Shown here piece after piece: positions 44,557 through 53,450 of a DNA stretch of 64,000 nucleotides. A program made the translations under genes and the position numbers. The notes beneath the pieces were generated by a model, which saw only the letters and a program-made list of their open reading frames with translations, ran no database searches and was not told where the DNA came from. The stretch covers positions 62,001 to 126,000 of the forward strand of contig NZ_VTPY01000002.1 in NCBI RefSeq assembly GCF_008297955.1. The letters are read 5' to 3'. The stretch's first letter is position 1. Each line of letters opens with the position of its first letter. Origin of the DNA: Billgrantia pellis. GTDB taxonomy: Bacteria > Pseudomonadota > Gammaproteobacteria > Pseudomonadales > Halomonadaceae.

Positions 44557-46578
44557 ATGACCACCGCCACTTCGACCGAATCGCCACATCAGCTCAAGGA
44601 AAAGGTCACCCACGTCCGCCCGCTGCCCGCCGCCCTTCGCTGGATTCCCGGCGCCGCGACGGTACTGCTGATGCTGATGACCTTGGATTACCTGTTCAAC
44701 CTGGGCTGGCTGCGCTTCGTCACCGGGCTCGAAACCCAGTTCTATTACGCCGTGGTAGCCCTGTTGCTGCCACTGGTCTACCTGTTGTGGCCGATCAAGG
44801 CGTCGCTGCAGTATCGTCCGGTACCGTGGTACGACTATGCGCTGAGTCTCGTGACACTGATCGTCGGCGGCTATTTCGTCTATCACGCCGAGTCTATCCT
44901 CGAGCGCGGCTGGGCCTTTGCCGCTCCCGACACCGCGATCATCGCCAGCTATGCCTGGTGGCTGCTGATCATCGAGGCGGCTCGTCGCGCCGGTGGCTGG
45001 ACCATCGCCGTGATCGCCGCGACGTTCTCGCTTTACCCGCTGGTCGCTGACATCGTCCCCGGGCCGATACAGGCGTTCCCCTCCACCCTGGAGGAGACGG
45101 CCATGTACCACACCATGAGCACCGAGAGCATCATGGGCGTACCGCTACAGGCCTTTGCCGGCCTGGTCATCGGCTTTCTGGTCTTCGGCGTGGTGTTGCA
45201 GAAGAGCGGCGGCGGCAAGTTCTTCATCGACCTGGCCTTCGCCCTGCTGGGCCACGTGCGCGGCGGGCCCGCCAAGGTCTCGATCTTCTCCAGCGGATTA
45301 ATGGGGTCGATGAGCGGCAGCGTGATCAGCAACGTGCTGACCACCGGCGTGCTGTCGATACCCGCCATGCGCCGCATCGGCATGGGCCGCGCCTTCTCCG
45401 GCGGCGTCGAGGCCTGCGCCTCCACCGGCGGGGTATTGATGCCACCGGTGATGGGGGCCACCGCCTTCGTCATGGCAATGTTCCTCGACGTGCCCTACGC
45501 CGCCGTGGCGCTTGCCGCGGTCATCCCCTCGATTCTCTACTTCCTCGGTCTGTTCATCCAGATCGATGCCTATGCCGCACGCCACGCCATCAAGGGCCTG
45601 CCCGCCGAGGAGCTGCCTTCCCTGTGGCAGACACTGAAGCAGGGTTGGTATTTCATCTTCGTCTTCGCCCTGCTGGTGTGGATGCTGCTGATCATGCAGC
45701 GTGAAGCGGTGGCACCGTTCTACGCCACCGCCCTGCTGCTGGTGCTCAACCAGTTCTCACCGCGCAACCGCTGGGGCCTGCGCGAGCTGGGCGAGTCGCT
45801 CTCATCGGCGGCCAAGCTGTTCGCCGAACTGATCGCCATCCTGGCCGGCGTCGGCATGCTGGTCGGCGCGCTATCGATGACCGGGCTTTCCGGCACCATC
45901 GCCAACGACTTCATCCACATCGCCGGAGGCAGCGTGCCGCTGCTGCTGATCATGGGCGCCCTGACCAGCTTCGTGCTCGGCATCGGCATGACGGTCACCG
46001 CCGCCTATATCTTCCTCGCCGTAGCGCTGGCGCCCGCCCTGATCCAGGGCGGCGGACTCGATCCCATGGCGGTACACATGTTCATCCTCTACTGGGGCAT
46101 GCTGAGTTTCATCACTCCGCCGGTGGCCCTGGGCGCCTTCGCCGCCGCCACCGTGGCCGGCGCGCGCCCCATGGCCACCGGTCTGCAGGCCATGCGCCTG
46201 GGCAGCGTGATCTACTTCATTCCCTTCCTGTTCGTGCTCAATCCAGCGTTGATCATGCAGGGCGAGCCGTGGCAGATCGGTCTGGTCTTCTTGCAGGCGG
46301 TGGTCGGCATCGTGCTGTTCGCCTCCGCCATGCAGGGTTACCTGATCGGTGTGGGTCGCCTCGGCATTGGCATCGTGTCGGAGTGCATGGCGCGCGCATT
46401 GGTGCTGTTGGCCGGCCTGATGCTCGCCTTGCCGGGCGGCGACATGGTGCCGCTCTCCCAGCTCGAGCTGTTTGCCATCGCCCTTGCCGCCCTGGTCCCC
46501 GCCGTCGTGCTTGCGCGGTGGAGCCAGCATCAAGCCAGGCCGCGCACGGCAAGCATGACGCCCCCACTCGATTCATGA
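44557..46578 (+). CDS. TRAP transporter fused 4TM/12TM permease
   Basis: A 673-residue membrane protein combining the small (DctQ-like) and large (DctM-like) TRAP subunits, as is usual for TAXI systems. About 16-18 helices are visible. The large-subunit signatures are VFGVVLQKSGGGKFFIDLAFALLGHVRGGPAKVSIFSSGLMGSMSGSVISNVLTTG and EACASTGGVLMPPVMGATAFVMAMF. It is driven by an ion gradient, often Na+, which suits a halophile. Its stop overlaps an ATG of the next frame, and the enoyl-CoA hydratase start follows nine bases later, so transporter and enzyme are one operon. Confidence 0.93.
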   Translation: MTTATSTESPHQLKEKVTHVRPLPAALRWIPGAATVLLMLMTLDYLFNLGWLRFVTGLETQFYYAVVALLLPLVYLLWPIKASLQYRPVPWYDYALSLVTLIVGGYFVYHAESILERGWAFAAPDTAIIASYAWWLLIIEAARRAGGWTIAVIAATFSLYPLVADIVPGPIQAFPSTLEETAMYHTMSTESIMGVPLQAFAGLVIGFLVFGVVLQKSGGGKFFIDLAFALLGHVRGGPAKVSIFSSGLMGSMSGSVISNVLTTGVLSIPAMRRIGMGRAFSGGVEACASTGGVLMPPVMGATAFVMAMFLDVPYAAVALAAVIPSILYFLGLFIQIDAYAARHAIKGLPAEELPSLWQTLKQGWYFIFVFALLVWMLLIMQREAVAPFYATALLLVLNQFSPRNRWGLRELGESLSSAAKLFAELIAILAGVGMLVGALSMTGLSGTIANDFIHIAGGSVPLLLIMGALTSFVLGIGMTVTAAYIFLAVALAPALIQGGGLDPMAVHMFILYWGMLSFITPPVALGAFAAATVAGARPMATGLQAMRLGSVIYFIPFLFVLNPALIMQGEPWQIGLVFLQAVVGIVLFASAMQGYLIGVGRLGIGIVSECMARALVLLAGLMLALPGGDMVPLSQLELFAIALAALVPAVVLARWSQHQARPRTASMTPPLDS

Positions 46579-46586
46579 GGTTTCGC

Positions 46587-48017
46587 ATGACGTCTCCGAT
46601 CAACTACCATCGCCACGACGATATCGGCGTGATCACCATCGACAACCCACCGGTCAACGCCCTCGGCCAAGCCGTACGCCAAGGCCTGATGGAGGCCGTC
46701 GCGCAGGGCAACGAGGACACCGAGGTCCGCGCCCTGGTGCTCGTCGCCTGCGGACGCACCTTCATTGCCGGCGCCGACATCCGCGAGTTCGGCAAGCCCC
46801 CCCAGGCGCCGATCCTGCCCGAGGTAATCGGTCACCTCGAAGCCAGCGCCAAGCCCATCATCGCCGTCCTTCATGGCACGGCGCTCGGCGGTGGGCTCGA
46901 AGTGGCGCTGGGCTGCCAGCTACGCGTGGCGTTGCCAGGAACCAAAGTCGGCCTGCCGGAAGTCAAGCTGGGGCTGTTGCCCGGTGCCGGCGGCACCCAG
47001 CGCCTGCCGCGGCTCGCCGGCATCAAGGCGGCGCTGGACCTGATTACCAGTGGACGCTTTGCCCCTGCCGACGAGGCGCTTGAGCTCGGCATCGTCGATG
47101 CCGTACTCGCATGCGACGACCCGCTCGAGGCGGGACTGGCAGCGGCACGTGACGTGCTCGATGGCAGGCGAACGCCGCGCGTCACGGGGGAGCTGCCACC
47201 GCCCGCGGCCGACCCCGAGGCCATCGCCCGCTACCGTGCCCGTCTCGAGGCCGAAGCGCCTGAGCTCTTCTCTCCCTTCCGCTGCATCGAGGCCATCGCC
47301 GCCAGCAGTGAGGGAAGCCTCACCGACGGCCTGCGTCGCGAACGCGAGCTGTTCCTTGCCTGCATGGACTCGCCCCAGCGCGCCGGGCTGATCCATGCCT
47401 TCTTCGCGGCCCGTGCCCCGCACAAGGTACCCGACGCCGGCGAGGCGCCTATCATGGCCCGCCTTGCCCTGCTCGGCGAGCATTCGTTGTTTGACCGGCT
47501 TCGGGGCGCGGCCGATCGCGCCGGTATCGAGCTCACCCATCGCCCCAGCGAAGATACCCAGGCCTGCCTCGTCGCTTCGGGTGCCGATACGGCGTGCCCC
47601 GCGCACTGTCTTCGCATCAACCTGCTTACGGCCGAGGAGGTGGCCGATCTCGACACCATCGACGCCGACCTGGCGCTGGTCGTGCCGACCGCGGGCAGCC
47701 TGGCCGAACTGGTGGCGCTACGCGCCGATGCCGAGCAGCAGCAGGCCGCGGCCAACGCGCTCAAGGCGCTGCGCCAGGCGGTCGTGGTGAGCCGCCAAGG
47801 CAGCCTGTTGTGCACTCTGAGCAGCGCGGCCCGCGACGACGGTGTCAACCCACACGCGGCGATGGAAGCAGCGAGTCTGATGCTGGCCGAGCGCGGCTGG
47901 GCCTACCGCGAGAGCGATATCGATCTGCTCGCCATCGAGGTGCTCGGCTACCCGCGCCACCTGGGTGGCCCCCACCGCCAAGCCAACCAGGCCGCAGCCG
48001 GAGGGCACGCCACATGA
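46587..48017 (+). CDS. Enoyl-CoA hydratase with degenerate, shortened dehydrogenase half
   Basis: A 476-residue protein whose first ~200 residues are a complete crotonase domain: [32 protein letters not shown] and [22 protein letters not shown], with both glutamates expected of the hydratase. The rest follows the order of FadJ-like multifunctional enzymes (~700 residues): the linker with [22 protein letters not shown] is there. The following NAD-binding region reads [24 protein letters not shown] and lacks the GxGxxG loop. Most of the catalytic dehydrogenase part is missing, and only the extreme C-terminal motif ([21 protein letters not shown]) returns. It should hydrate enoyl-CoAs but not oxidise the product. 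The start at 46587 has GAGG upstream. Confidence 0.82.
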   Translation: MTSPINYHRHDDIGVITIDNPPVNALGQAVRQGLMEAVAQGNEDTEVRALVLVACGRTFIAGADIREFGKPPQAPILPEVIGHLEASAKPIIAVLHGTALGGGLEVALGCQLRVALPGTKVGLPEVKLGLLPGAGGTQRLPRLAGIKAALDLITSGRFAPADEALELGIVDAVLACDDPLEAGLAAARDVLDGRRTPRVTGELPPPAADPEAIARYRARLEAEAPELFSPFRCIEAIAASSEGSLTDGLRRERELFLACMDSPQRAGLIHAFFAARAPHKVPDAGEAPIMARLALLGEHSLFDRLRGAADRAGIELTHRPSEDTQACLVASGADTACPAHCLRINLLTAEEVADLDTIDADLALVVPTAGSLAELVALRADAEQQQAAANALKALRQAVVVSRQGSLLCTLSSAARDDGVNPHAAMEAASLMLAERGWAYRESDIDLLAIEVLGYPRHLGGPHRQANQAAAGGHAT

Positions 48018-48103
48018 GTCTCGGCTTCACTCCCGAGGCGTCGGCGCTACGCCGGCAGGTCCCGATCACACTCGCGAACGCGTACGCCTCGGCCGCCGCC
48101 TGA
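48014..48103 (+). pseudogene. 29-codon frame, possible remnant of an acyl-CoA dehydrogenase start
   Basis: Its ATG overlaps the stop of the enoyl-CoA hydratase gene (ATGA). The first residues, [16 protein letters not shown], resemble the usual N-terminus of acyl-CoA dehydrogenases, after which the frame loses similarity and stops. It may be the stump of a deleted gene or a random short frame. A terminator follows 28 bases later. Confidence 0.3.
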
Positions 48104-48130
48104 CCGTTCGTCGCATTTCCGCCGCCACGA

Positions 48131-48154
48131 GAAAGGCCCCCGAGGGGGCCTTTC
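48131..48154. terminator. Bidirectional terminator between the TRAP operon and etfA
   Basis: Perfect 11-base arms GAAAGGCCCCC and GGGGGCCTTTC with a minimal loop, giving A-rich and T-rich ends in both orientations. It lies between convergent transcripts. Confidence 0.8.
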
Positions 48155-48198
48155 TATTGATCGAGCTCGGGCTTGCCCCCCGGAGGATCGCGATCTTC

Positions 48199-49125
48199 TT
48201 ACAGCTTGCTTTCCAGCTCCGGCAGGAGCTCGAACAGGTCGCCGACGAGGCCGTAGTCGGCCACCTGGAAGATCGGCGCCTCCTCGTCCTTGTTGATGGC
48301 CACGATCACCTTGGCGTCCTTCATGCCGGCCAGGTGCTGGATGGCGCCGGAAATGCCCACCGCAATGTAGAGCTCCGGTGCGACGATCTTGCCGGTCTGT
48401 CCCACCTGCATGTCGTTGGGCACGAAACCGGCGTCCACCGCGGCGCGCGAGGCGCCGATGGCGGCACCCAGCTTGTCGGCGATGCCCTCGAGCAGCGTGA
48501 AGTTCTCGCCGCTGCCCATGCCGCGACCGCCGGAGATCACCACCTTGGCCGCGGCCAGCTCGGGGCGGTCGCTCTGGGCCAGTTCCTGCTTGAGGAAGGT
48601 GGACTGGCTGTTCTCGACGATCGTGTCGACGCTCTCGATGGCGGCGTTACCGCTCTCACCTACCGCATCGAAGCCGGTGCTGCGCACGGTGATGACCTTG
48701 AGGCTGTCGGCGCTCTTGACCGTGGCGATGGCGTTGCCGGCGTAGATCGGGCGCTTGAAGGTGTCGGCGTCGACCACTTCGACGATCTCGGAAATCTGGC
48801 TGACGTCCTTCAGCGCGGCGACCCGCGGCAGCACGTTCTTGCCGGTGGTGGAGGCGGCGGCGAGTACATGGCTGTAGTCGCCGGCGAGCTCGACCAGCAG
48901 CGCGCCCAGGGGTTCGGCCAGCTGGTGGGCATAGACGCCATTATCGGCCACACGAACCTTGCTCACGCCGTCGAGCTTGGCGGCGGCTTCCGCGACGGCA
49001 CCGACGTTCTCACCGGCGACCAGCACGTCGATGTCGCCGCCGATGGCCTTGGCGGCGGCAACCACGTGGGCGGTGGCGCCAACCAGGACGCCGTCGTGAT
49101 GTTCGGCTAGAACCAGTACGCTCAT
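48199..49125 (-). CDS. etfA: Electron transfer flavoprotein alpha subunit
   Basis: EtfA binds FAD and carries electrons from acyl-CoA dehydrogenases to ETF:ubiquinone oxidoreductase. The 308-residue protein has the N-terminal [29 protein letters not shown] and the FAD-binding C-terminal part: [74 protein letters not shown]. The start at 49125 has AGGAG upstream, and the gene follows etfB by 14 bases. Here it sits beside a gene for its likely electron donor, acyl-CoA dehydrogenase. Confidence 0.96.
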   Translation of the reverse strand: MSVLVLAEHHDGVLVGATAHVVAAAKAIGGDIDVLVAGENVGAVAEAAAKLDGVSKVRVADNGVYAHQLAEPLGALLVELAGDYSHVLAAASTTGKNVLPRVAALKDVSQISEIVEVVDADTFKRPIYAGNAIATVKSADSLKVITVRSTGFDAVGESGNAAIESVDTIVENSQSTFLKQELAQSDRPELAAAKVVISGGRGMGSGENFTLLEGIADKLGAAIGASRAAVDAGFVPNDMQVGQTGKIVAPELYIAVGISGAIQHLAGMKDAKVIVAINKDEEAPIFQVADYGLVGDLFELLPELESKL

Positions 49126-49139
49126 CAGATCAGCTCCTG

Positions 49140-49889
49140 TTAAAGTACTTTGGCTTCGTTCTTGAGTTTGTCCACGAGCTCGTCGACGGAGCCCACCTTG
49201 ATGCCGCCCTTGCGCTCGGCCGGTGATTCGACCTTGAGCAGCGTGAGCCGGCTGGCCACCTCGACGCCGAGGTCCGCCGGGCTCTTGACCTCGAGCGGCT
49301 TCTTCTTGGCCTTCATGATGTCGGGCAGCTTGGCATAGCGCGGCTCGTTGAGGCGCAGGTCGGTGGTGACGATGGCCGGCAGGGTCAGTTCGACGGTCTG
49401 CAGGCCGCCGTCGATCTCGCGCGTGACCTGGACCTTGTCCCCGTCCACCTGCACTTCAGAGGCGAAGGTGCCCTGGGGCAGGCCGGCGAGCGCGGCGAGC
49501 ATCTGGCCGGTCTGGTTGTTGTCGGTGTCGATGGCCTGCTTGCCGAGGATGACCAGACCCGGCTGCTCGGCTTCCACCACCTTGGCCAGCAGCTTGGCTG
49601 CGGCCAGCGACTCGACGCGCTCTTCGGTCTCGACATGCACGGCACGATCGGCACCCAGCGCCAGCGCGGTGCGCAGCTGCTCCTGGGCGGCCTTGGGGCC
49701 GATGGTCACGGCGACGACCTCGGTGGCCACCCCGCGCTCCTTCAGCCGCACGGCCTCTTCCACGGCGATCTCGCAGAAGGGGTTCATGGCCATCTTGACG
49801 TTGGTGAGGTCGACGTCGGAGTGATCCGCCTTGACCCGGATCTTGACGTTGTAGTCGATGACGCGTTTAACCGCGACGAGGATTTTCAT
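49140..49889 (-). CDS. etfB: Electron transfer flavoprotein beta subunit
   Basis: EtfB is the AMP-binding partner of EtfA. The 249-residue protein starts [20 protein letters not shown] and contains [20 protein letters not shown] and [41 protein letters not shown], the family recognition segment. GGGAGAG lies before the ATG. Upstream, a perfect palindrome at 49959-49975 matches one before the dehydrogenase/thiolase operon, suggesting shared control. A hairpin with arms CGACCTG and CAGGTCG (49913-49930) lies in the leader. Confidence 0.96.
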   Translation of the reverse strand: MKILVAVKRVIDYNVKIRVKADHSDVDLTNVKMAMNPFCEIAVEEAVRLKERGVATEVVAVTIGPKAAQEQLRTALALGADRAVHVETEERVESLAAAKLLAKVVEAEQPGLVILGKQAIDTDNNQTGQMLAALAGLPQGTFASEVQVDGDKVQVTREIDGGLQTVELTLPAIVTTDLRLNEPRYAKLPDIMKAKKKPLEVKSPADLGVEVASRLTLLKVESPAERKGGIKVGSVDELVDKLKNEAKVL

Positions 49890-49958
49890 GAGTTCTCTCC
49901 CGGTTCACCCAACGACCTGTCGGCAGGTCGATACGTGTCTTGATGTTTCGCAACATTC

Positions 49959-49975
49959 ATTTCGTATGGCGAAAT
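49959..49975. promoter_or_regulatory. Candidate shared operator upstream of etfBA
   Basis: ATTTCGTATGGCGAAAT is a perfect palindrome with six-base arms and a five-base spacer. A further TTTCG half-site begins at 49946. The core TTTCG-N5-CGAAA recurs upstream of the 3-hydroxyacyl-CoA dehydrogenase gene, and a degenerate copy precedes the acyl-CoA dehydrogenase gene. Confidence 0.55.
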
Positions 49976-50041
49976 ATCATTTCATTTTATTTCACTACGA
50001 TAGAAAAACCGCAGCGCCGGGGTCAAGCCTTGGCATGCTCT

Positions 50042-51427
50042 TCACCACGGTGAGAACAGGAACCAAGCGGACAACAGCGGGATACAGGCCAGCAGAAAGC
50101 GAGCATTCCAGCGATAACCGATGCGGGCCGAGGTCACGCCGGTGAAGCGCGACAGGATCAACATCGAAGCCGTCATCGGGGACGACATCAGCGCCAGTGC
50201 CCAGCCCACCATCAAGGAGGCTCCGGTCATGGCGGGCGTCAATTCATCAATGGGTAACGTGGGAAGCAACCCGACCAACAGCGTGACGATAACGATAGGA
50301 TTGATCCCCACCTGGGCGAGCGCGACCACGCTCAGCATAGCCAACACGGCGTTCGCCGCTCCCAGAGGTTCCAATATCGTCATGAGCGGCCCCAGACTCT
50401 CCCCATCGATCAGGGCCACGCACAGGTGGCCCAGATACCCCGCCGCCCCCAGCACCACCACCTCGTTGGCACTGGGCGTCAACAGCCAGGGCAGTTGGCG
50501 CTGCAGGCTGGCAAATGCCGCGGGAATGCCCAGCGCGCCCAGGCGGCGGCGCTGCCAGGCCAACCAGGCCAGTGCGCCAAGCGGCGCACCGAGCAAAGCC
50601 GCAATGGGGAGGCGAACCTCTAGCGTCCAGGCGAGCAGGAAGACCAGCGAAACGATTGCCAACAGCAGCAGGCAAAACCGTCCGAGCGGTGCCAAGGAAG
50701 GCGTTGGCAGCGTTGCCTTGCGATCCACGGGATGCGGGCCGGTGAGATGGTCGACGCCCCACCCCACCAGGAAAATGACCAGTGCCGCCCCGATCACGTA
50801 AGGGGCCAGATCGAGCCAGCGCAACTGCGGCAGGTTAGAGAGCACCACTGCCACGCCGATGCCCATCGGCGAAATCAGCGGCGCCAGGGCGAAGCCGCGC
50901 AGCAGCGCGAGCATCATCCGCCGCTGCCGCGCCTGCCGGACCCAGGCACGCCCCTGGGCGGCCGTCAGCGTATTGCTCTTCTCGATCATCGCAGCGAACA
51001 GGTTGAGGACACCGATGTTGAGGATGATGCCGAACAATGCGGAGCCGATGGAAAGTATGGGATAGCGCCGCCCCGGGGGCTGCAGCAGCATGGCCTGGCC
51101 GCAACGACGCACGAGTCGTGAGCCGTAGGCCGGTAGGCGCAGCAGGCTCAATGCCACCACGAACGTGGCGAAGAACGCGAAGCGACCGGCCGCCTCGAAC
51201 AGCAACCGGCCGGGAGCCTCGACGCGCCATAGCGCGGCCAGCGTGAACACGGCGGCCGCGACGAGAAGGCCGCGTGCCATTGGCATCAGCCTGCCACGCA
51301 GCGATAACAGATAGCCCGCCAGAGCCACCACACCGACACCCTGCAGGACGGTGCTGCCGAAGACGAGGTGACCCAGCGTGGTCAACATGACCAACGCCAG
51401 CAGGCCGGCGCGTTGCCGCGCCGTCAT
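50042..51427 (-). CDS. Unrecognised polytopic membrane protein
   Basis: A 461-residue protein with roughly 11-12 hydrophobic helices that I cannot assign to a family. Notable stretches are FGIILNIGVLNLFAAMIEKS, a helix-breaking ALAPLISPMGIGVAVVLSNLP and a near-C-terminal GASLMVGWALALMSSPMTASMLIL; the two Pro-containing segments recall the re-entrant loops of ion-transporter-superfamily carriers. A GTG at 51430 is possible, but the ATG at 51427 shares one base with the thioesterase stop (TGATG). It is the last gene of the acyl-CoA dehydrogenase operon, which makes a carrier for the same substrate class a reasonable guess. Confidence 0.6.
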   Translation of the reverse strand: MTARQRAGLLALVMLTTLGHLVFGSTVLQGVGVVALAGYLLSLRGRLMPMARGLLVAAAVFTLAALWRVEAPGRLLFEAAGRFAFFATFVVALSLLRLPAYGSRLVRRCGQAMLLQPPGRRYPILSIGSALFGIILNIGVLNLFAAMIEKSNTLTAAQGRAWVRQARQRRMMLALLRGFALAPLISPMGIGVAVVLSNLPQLRWLDLAPYVIGAALVIFLVGWGVDHLTGPHPVDRKATLPTPSLAPLGRFCLLLLAIVSLVFLLAWTLEVRLPIAALLGAPLGALAWLAWQRRRLGALGIPAAFASLQRQLPWLLTPSANEVVVLGAAGYLGHLCVALIDGESLGPLMTILEPLGAANAVLAMLSVVALAQVGINPIVIVTLLVGLLPTLPIDELTPAMTGASLMVGWALALMSSPMTASMLILSRFTGVTSARIGYRWNARFLLACIPLLSAWFLFSPW

Positions 51428-51852
51428 CACTCGGCCATGCCCTCCGGCGATTCGCTGCCGCTGCGCCGGCGGAACGCCCCTTCGGCGATGGCCAGCAGCC
51501 TATCCTGGGCGTCGGTGACCTCGCCGCTGGCCATGTAGACCTTGCGTCCGCCGCCGCGTACCCTGCCGGTGGCTCGCAGCACGCCGGCACCGGCAGGACT
51601 GACGAAAGTCGTCGTCAGGGACAGGGTCATGCCGCGGCGCACCCGCCCGGGAACCTCGCAGTAGAGCCCGGCGAGGCTCAGGGCGCTATCGAGCATCGAG
51701 GTCAGCACGCCGCCATGCACGATACCGCTGCGGTTGAGATGGCGTTCGTCCGCCACCAGTTCGACCACGGCGCTCCCCTCCGACCATTCCACGATGCGCA
51801 TGCCGAGCAGTTCGAAATATCCCATCAGCGGCGGCTGTGTCACGTCGCTCAT
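51427..51852 (-). CDS. PaaI-family acyl-CoA thioesterase
   Basis: A 141-residue hot-dog-fold thioesterase. The PaaI signature is visible as HLNRSGIVHGGVLTSMLDSALSLAG, followed by TLSLTTTFVSPAGAGVLRATGRVRGGGRKVYMASGEV. Such enzymes release CoA from stalled acyl-CoA intermediates. It overlaps the acyl-CoA ligase stop by four bases (ATGA), so ligase and thioesterase are made together. That arrangement is common in catabolic clusters where trapped CoA must be recovered. Confidence 0.85.
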   Translation of the reverse strand: MSDVTQPPLMGYFELLGMRIVEWSEGSAVVELVADERHLNRSGIVHGGVLTSMLDSALSLAGLYCEVPGRVRRGMTLSLTTTFVSPAGAGVLRATGRVRGGGRKVYMASGEVTDAQDRLLAIAEGAFRRRSGSESPEGMAE

Positions 51853-53450
51853 GCCGCGCCCCCCCGGCTGGCCAAGTCGCGCAGGCGGCCCTTGAGTATC
51901 TTGCCGCTGGCCGTGGCCGGCAGGGCATCCATCAGCACCAGCTGAGAGGGTCGCTTGTACGGAGCCAGACGTTCGGCGATGAAGGCCTTGAGTTCGCTCT
52001 CTTCGACCCTAGCATCAGGCTCGCACTGGATGAAGGCGACCACTTCTTCGTTCCCGTCCACTTGACGCCCCACCACCGCCGACAGGGTGACGTCCGGGTG
52101 TTCGTTGATCACCGCCTCGACGTCGGGCGGATAGATGTTGAAACCGGAGCGGATGATCAGCTCCTTGCTGCGCCCTACGATATAGAGCTGGTCGTTCTCA
52201 TCGAAGCGGGCAATGTCCCCGGTGTTGAGCCAGCCGTCCTCGGTGAGACAGGCTCGCGTGGCAACCGGCTGGCGGAAGTACCCCTTCATCACGTTGGGGC
52301 CACGCACCCAGAGCTCACCGACGCCCTTGTGGTCCGGCTCGTCCTCACCGGCCTCGCCCAGCGGCTCGAGACGGTACTCCAGAAGCGGCAGTACTCTCCC
52401 TACGGTATTGTGATCGAAACGATCGTCGATACGGGTCTGGCTGATGGTCGGACTCGCCTCGGTAAGGCCATAGCCGTTATGCAGCGTCAGGCCGAAAAGT
52501 CCCTGCACGCGGCGCTTGAGATCGCCATCCAAGGGCGAGCCGCCGGCAGAGATATATCGCAGTTCCGGGGCAACGAGGGAACGCTCCTCGCGGCGCAGGA
52601 ACTCCAGTGTGCGCGCGAACATGGCCGGCACGCCCTGAAGAACGGTGATGCGCTCACGTTCCAGTGCCTCCAGCATGGCCGCAGCATCGAAACGCGGCAC
52701 GGTATAGAGGCAGGCACCGTTGTAGAGCGACCCCATGCACACCGATGACAGCCCGAATACGTGGGATATCGGCAGCACGCCGTAAACCCGCTCGCCCTCG
52801 CAGAGATGGCGCATGCCGCCCGAGAGGGTGGCGATGTAGAGAATGCCGCGGTGAGTCAGCATCACCCCCTTGGGGGTGCCGGTGGTGCCGGAGGTATAGA
52901 TCATTGCCGCGACCTGCTCGGCGCCACGGGAAGCGATGGGCTCCGGTTCGACCTCGACCGGTGGCGAAAGCCTCATCGCGCCGAGCGAGGGATGCTCGTA
53001 TCGCATGGCACCATGACGCTCCCCATGGGCTTCGGCATCGGGCGAGGCCTCGCTGGTATAGAAAACCCGTCGCGGCTGGCAGTTGTCGCGGATGGCATCG
53101 ATCTCTTGGGCGGAGAGTCGGGAATTGACGATGGCCACCCAGACATCGCGTTCGCTGGCTGCCAACAGCAACACGACCAACGCCCGGCAATTCTCGCTGA
53201 CGGTCATGATACGGTCACCGGGGCGAAGCTCCAGGGTATCGAGCCATGCCGCCGCGGCGTGAATCTCCCGCCCCAATTCGGCGTAACTCCAGCGGACCTC
53301 GCCGTCGACCAGCGCCGGACGGTTGCTCAAGCGATCGGCGTTCTCGAGCACGCGAGTGCTGAGGCGCTCGGGCAACTCGGCCACCAAGTCGCTCGCCAGG
53401 CGGCCGAATATCTCTTCGTCGGGCGCTCGGTGCGTCACCGAGAGGGGCAT
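51849..53450 (-). CDS. Class I adenylate-forming acyl-CoA ligase
   Basis: A 533-residue AMP-binding enzyme. The ATP loop MIYTSGTTGTPKGVMLTHRG, the GYGLTEASP segment, the DGWLNTGDIARFDENDQLYIVGRSKELIIRSGFNIYPPDVE hinge and the catalytic lysine in LPATASGKILKGRL are all seen. It activates a carboxylic acid to its CoA thioester, feeding the adjacent acyl-CoA dehydrogenase. Substrate class (fatty, dicarboxylic or aromatic) cannot be read reliably. I chose the ATG at 53450, which shares one base with the dehydrogenase stop, over a frame that extends 168 codons upstream inside that gene. Confidence 0.9.
   Translation of the reverse strand: MPLSVTHRAPDEEIFGRLASDLVAELPERLSTRVLENADRLSNRPALVDGEVRWSYAELGREIHAAAAWLDTLELRPGDRIMTVSENCRALVVLLLAASERDVWVAIVNSRLSAQEIDAIRDNCQPRRVFYTSEASPDAEAHGERHGAMRYEHPSLGAMRLSPPVEVEPEPIASRGAEQVAAMIYTSGTTGTPKGVMLTHRGILYIATLSGGMRHLCEGERVYGVLPISHVFGLSSVCMGSLYNGACLYTVPRFDAAAMLEALERERITVLQGVPAMFARTLEFLRREERSLVAPELRYISAGGSPLDGDLKRRVQGLFGLTLHNGYGLTEASPTISQTRIDDRFDHNTVGRVLPLLEYRLEPLGEAGEDEPDHKGVGELWVRGPNVMKGYFRQPVATRACLTEDGWLNTGDIARFDENDQLYIVGRSKELIIRSGFNIYPPDVEAVINEHPDVTLSAVVGRQVDGNEEVVAFIQCEPDARVEESELKAFIAERLAPYKRPSQLVLMDALPATASGKILKGRLRDLASRGGAA

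Noticed and set aside
43705..45111. 468-codon frame antisense to the TAXI and TRAP permease genes
   Set aside because: It spans two real genes and their gap, with no domain signature.
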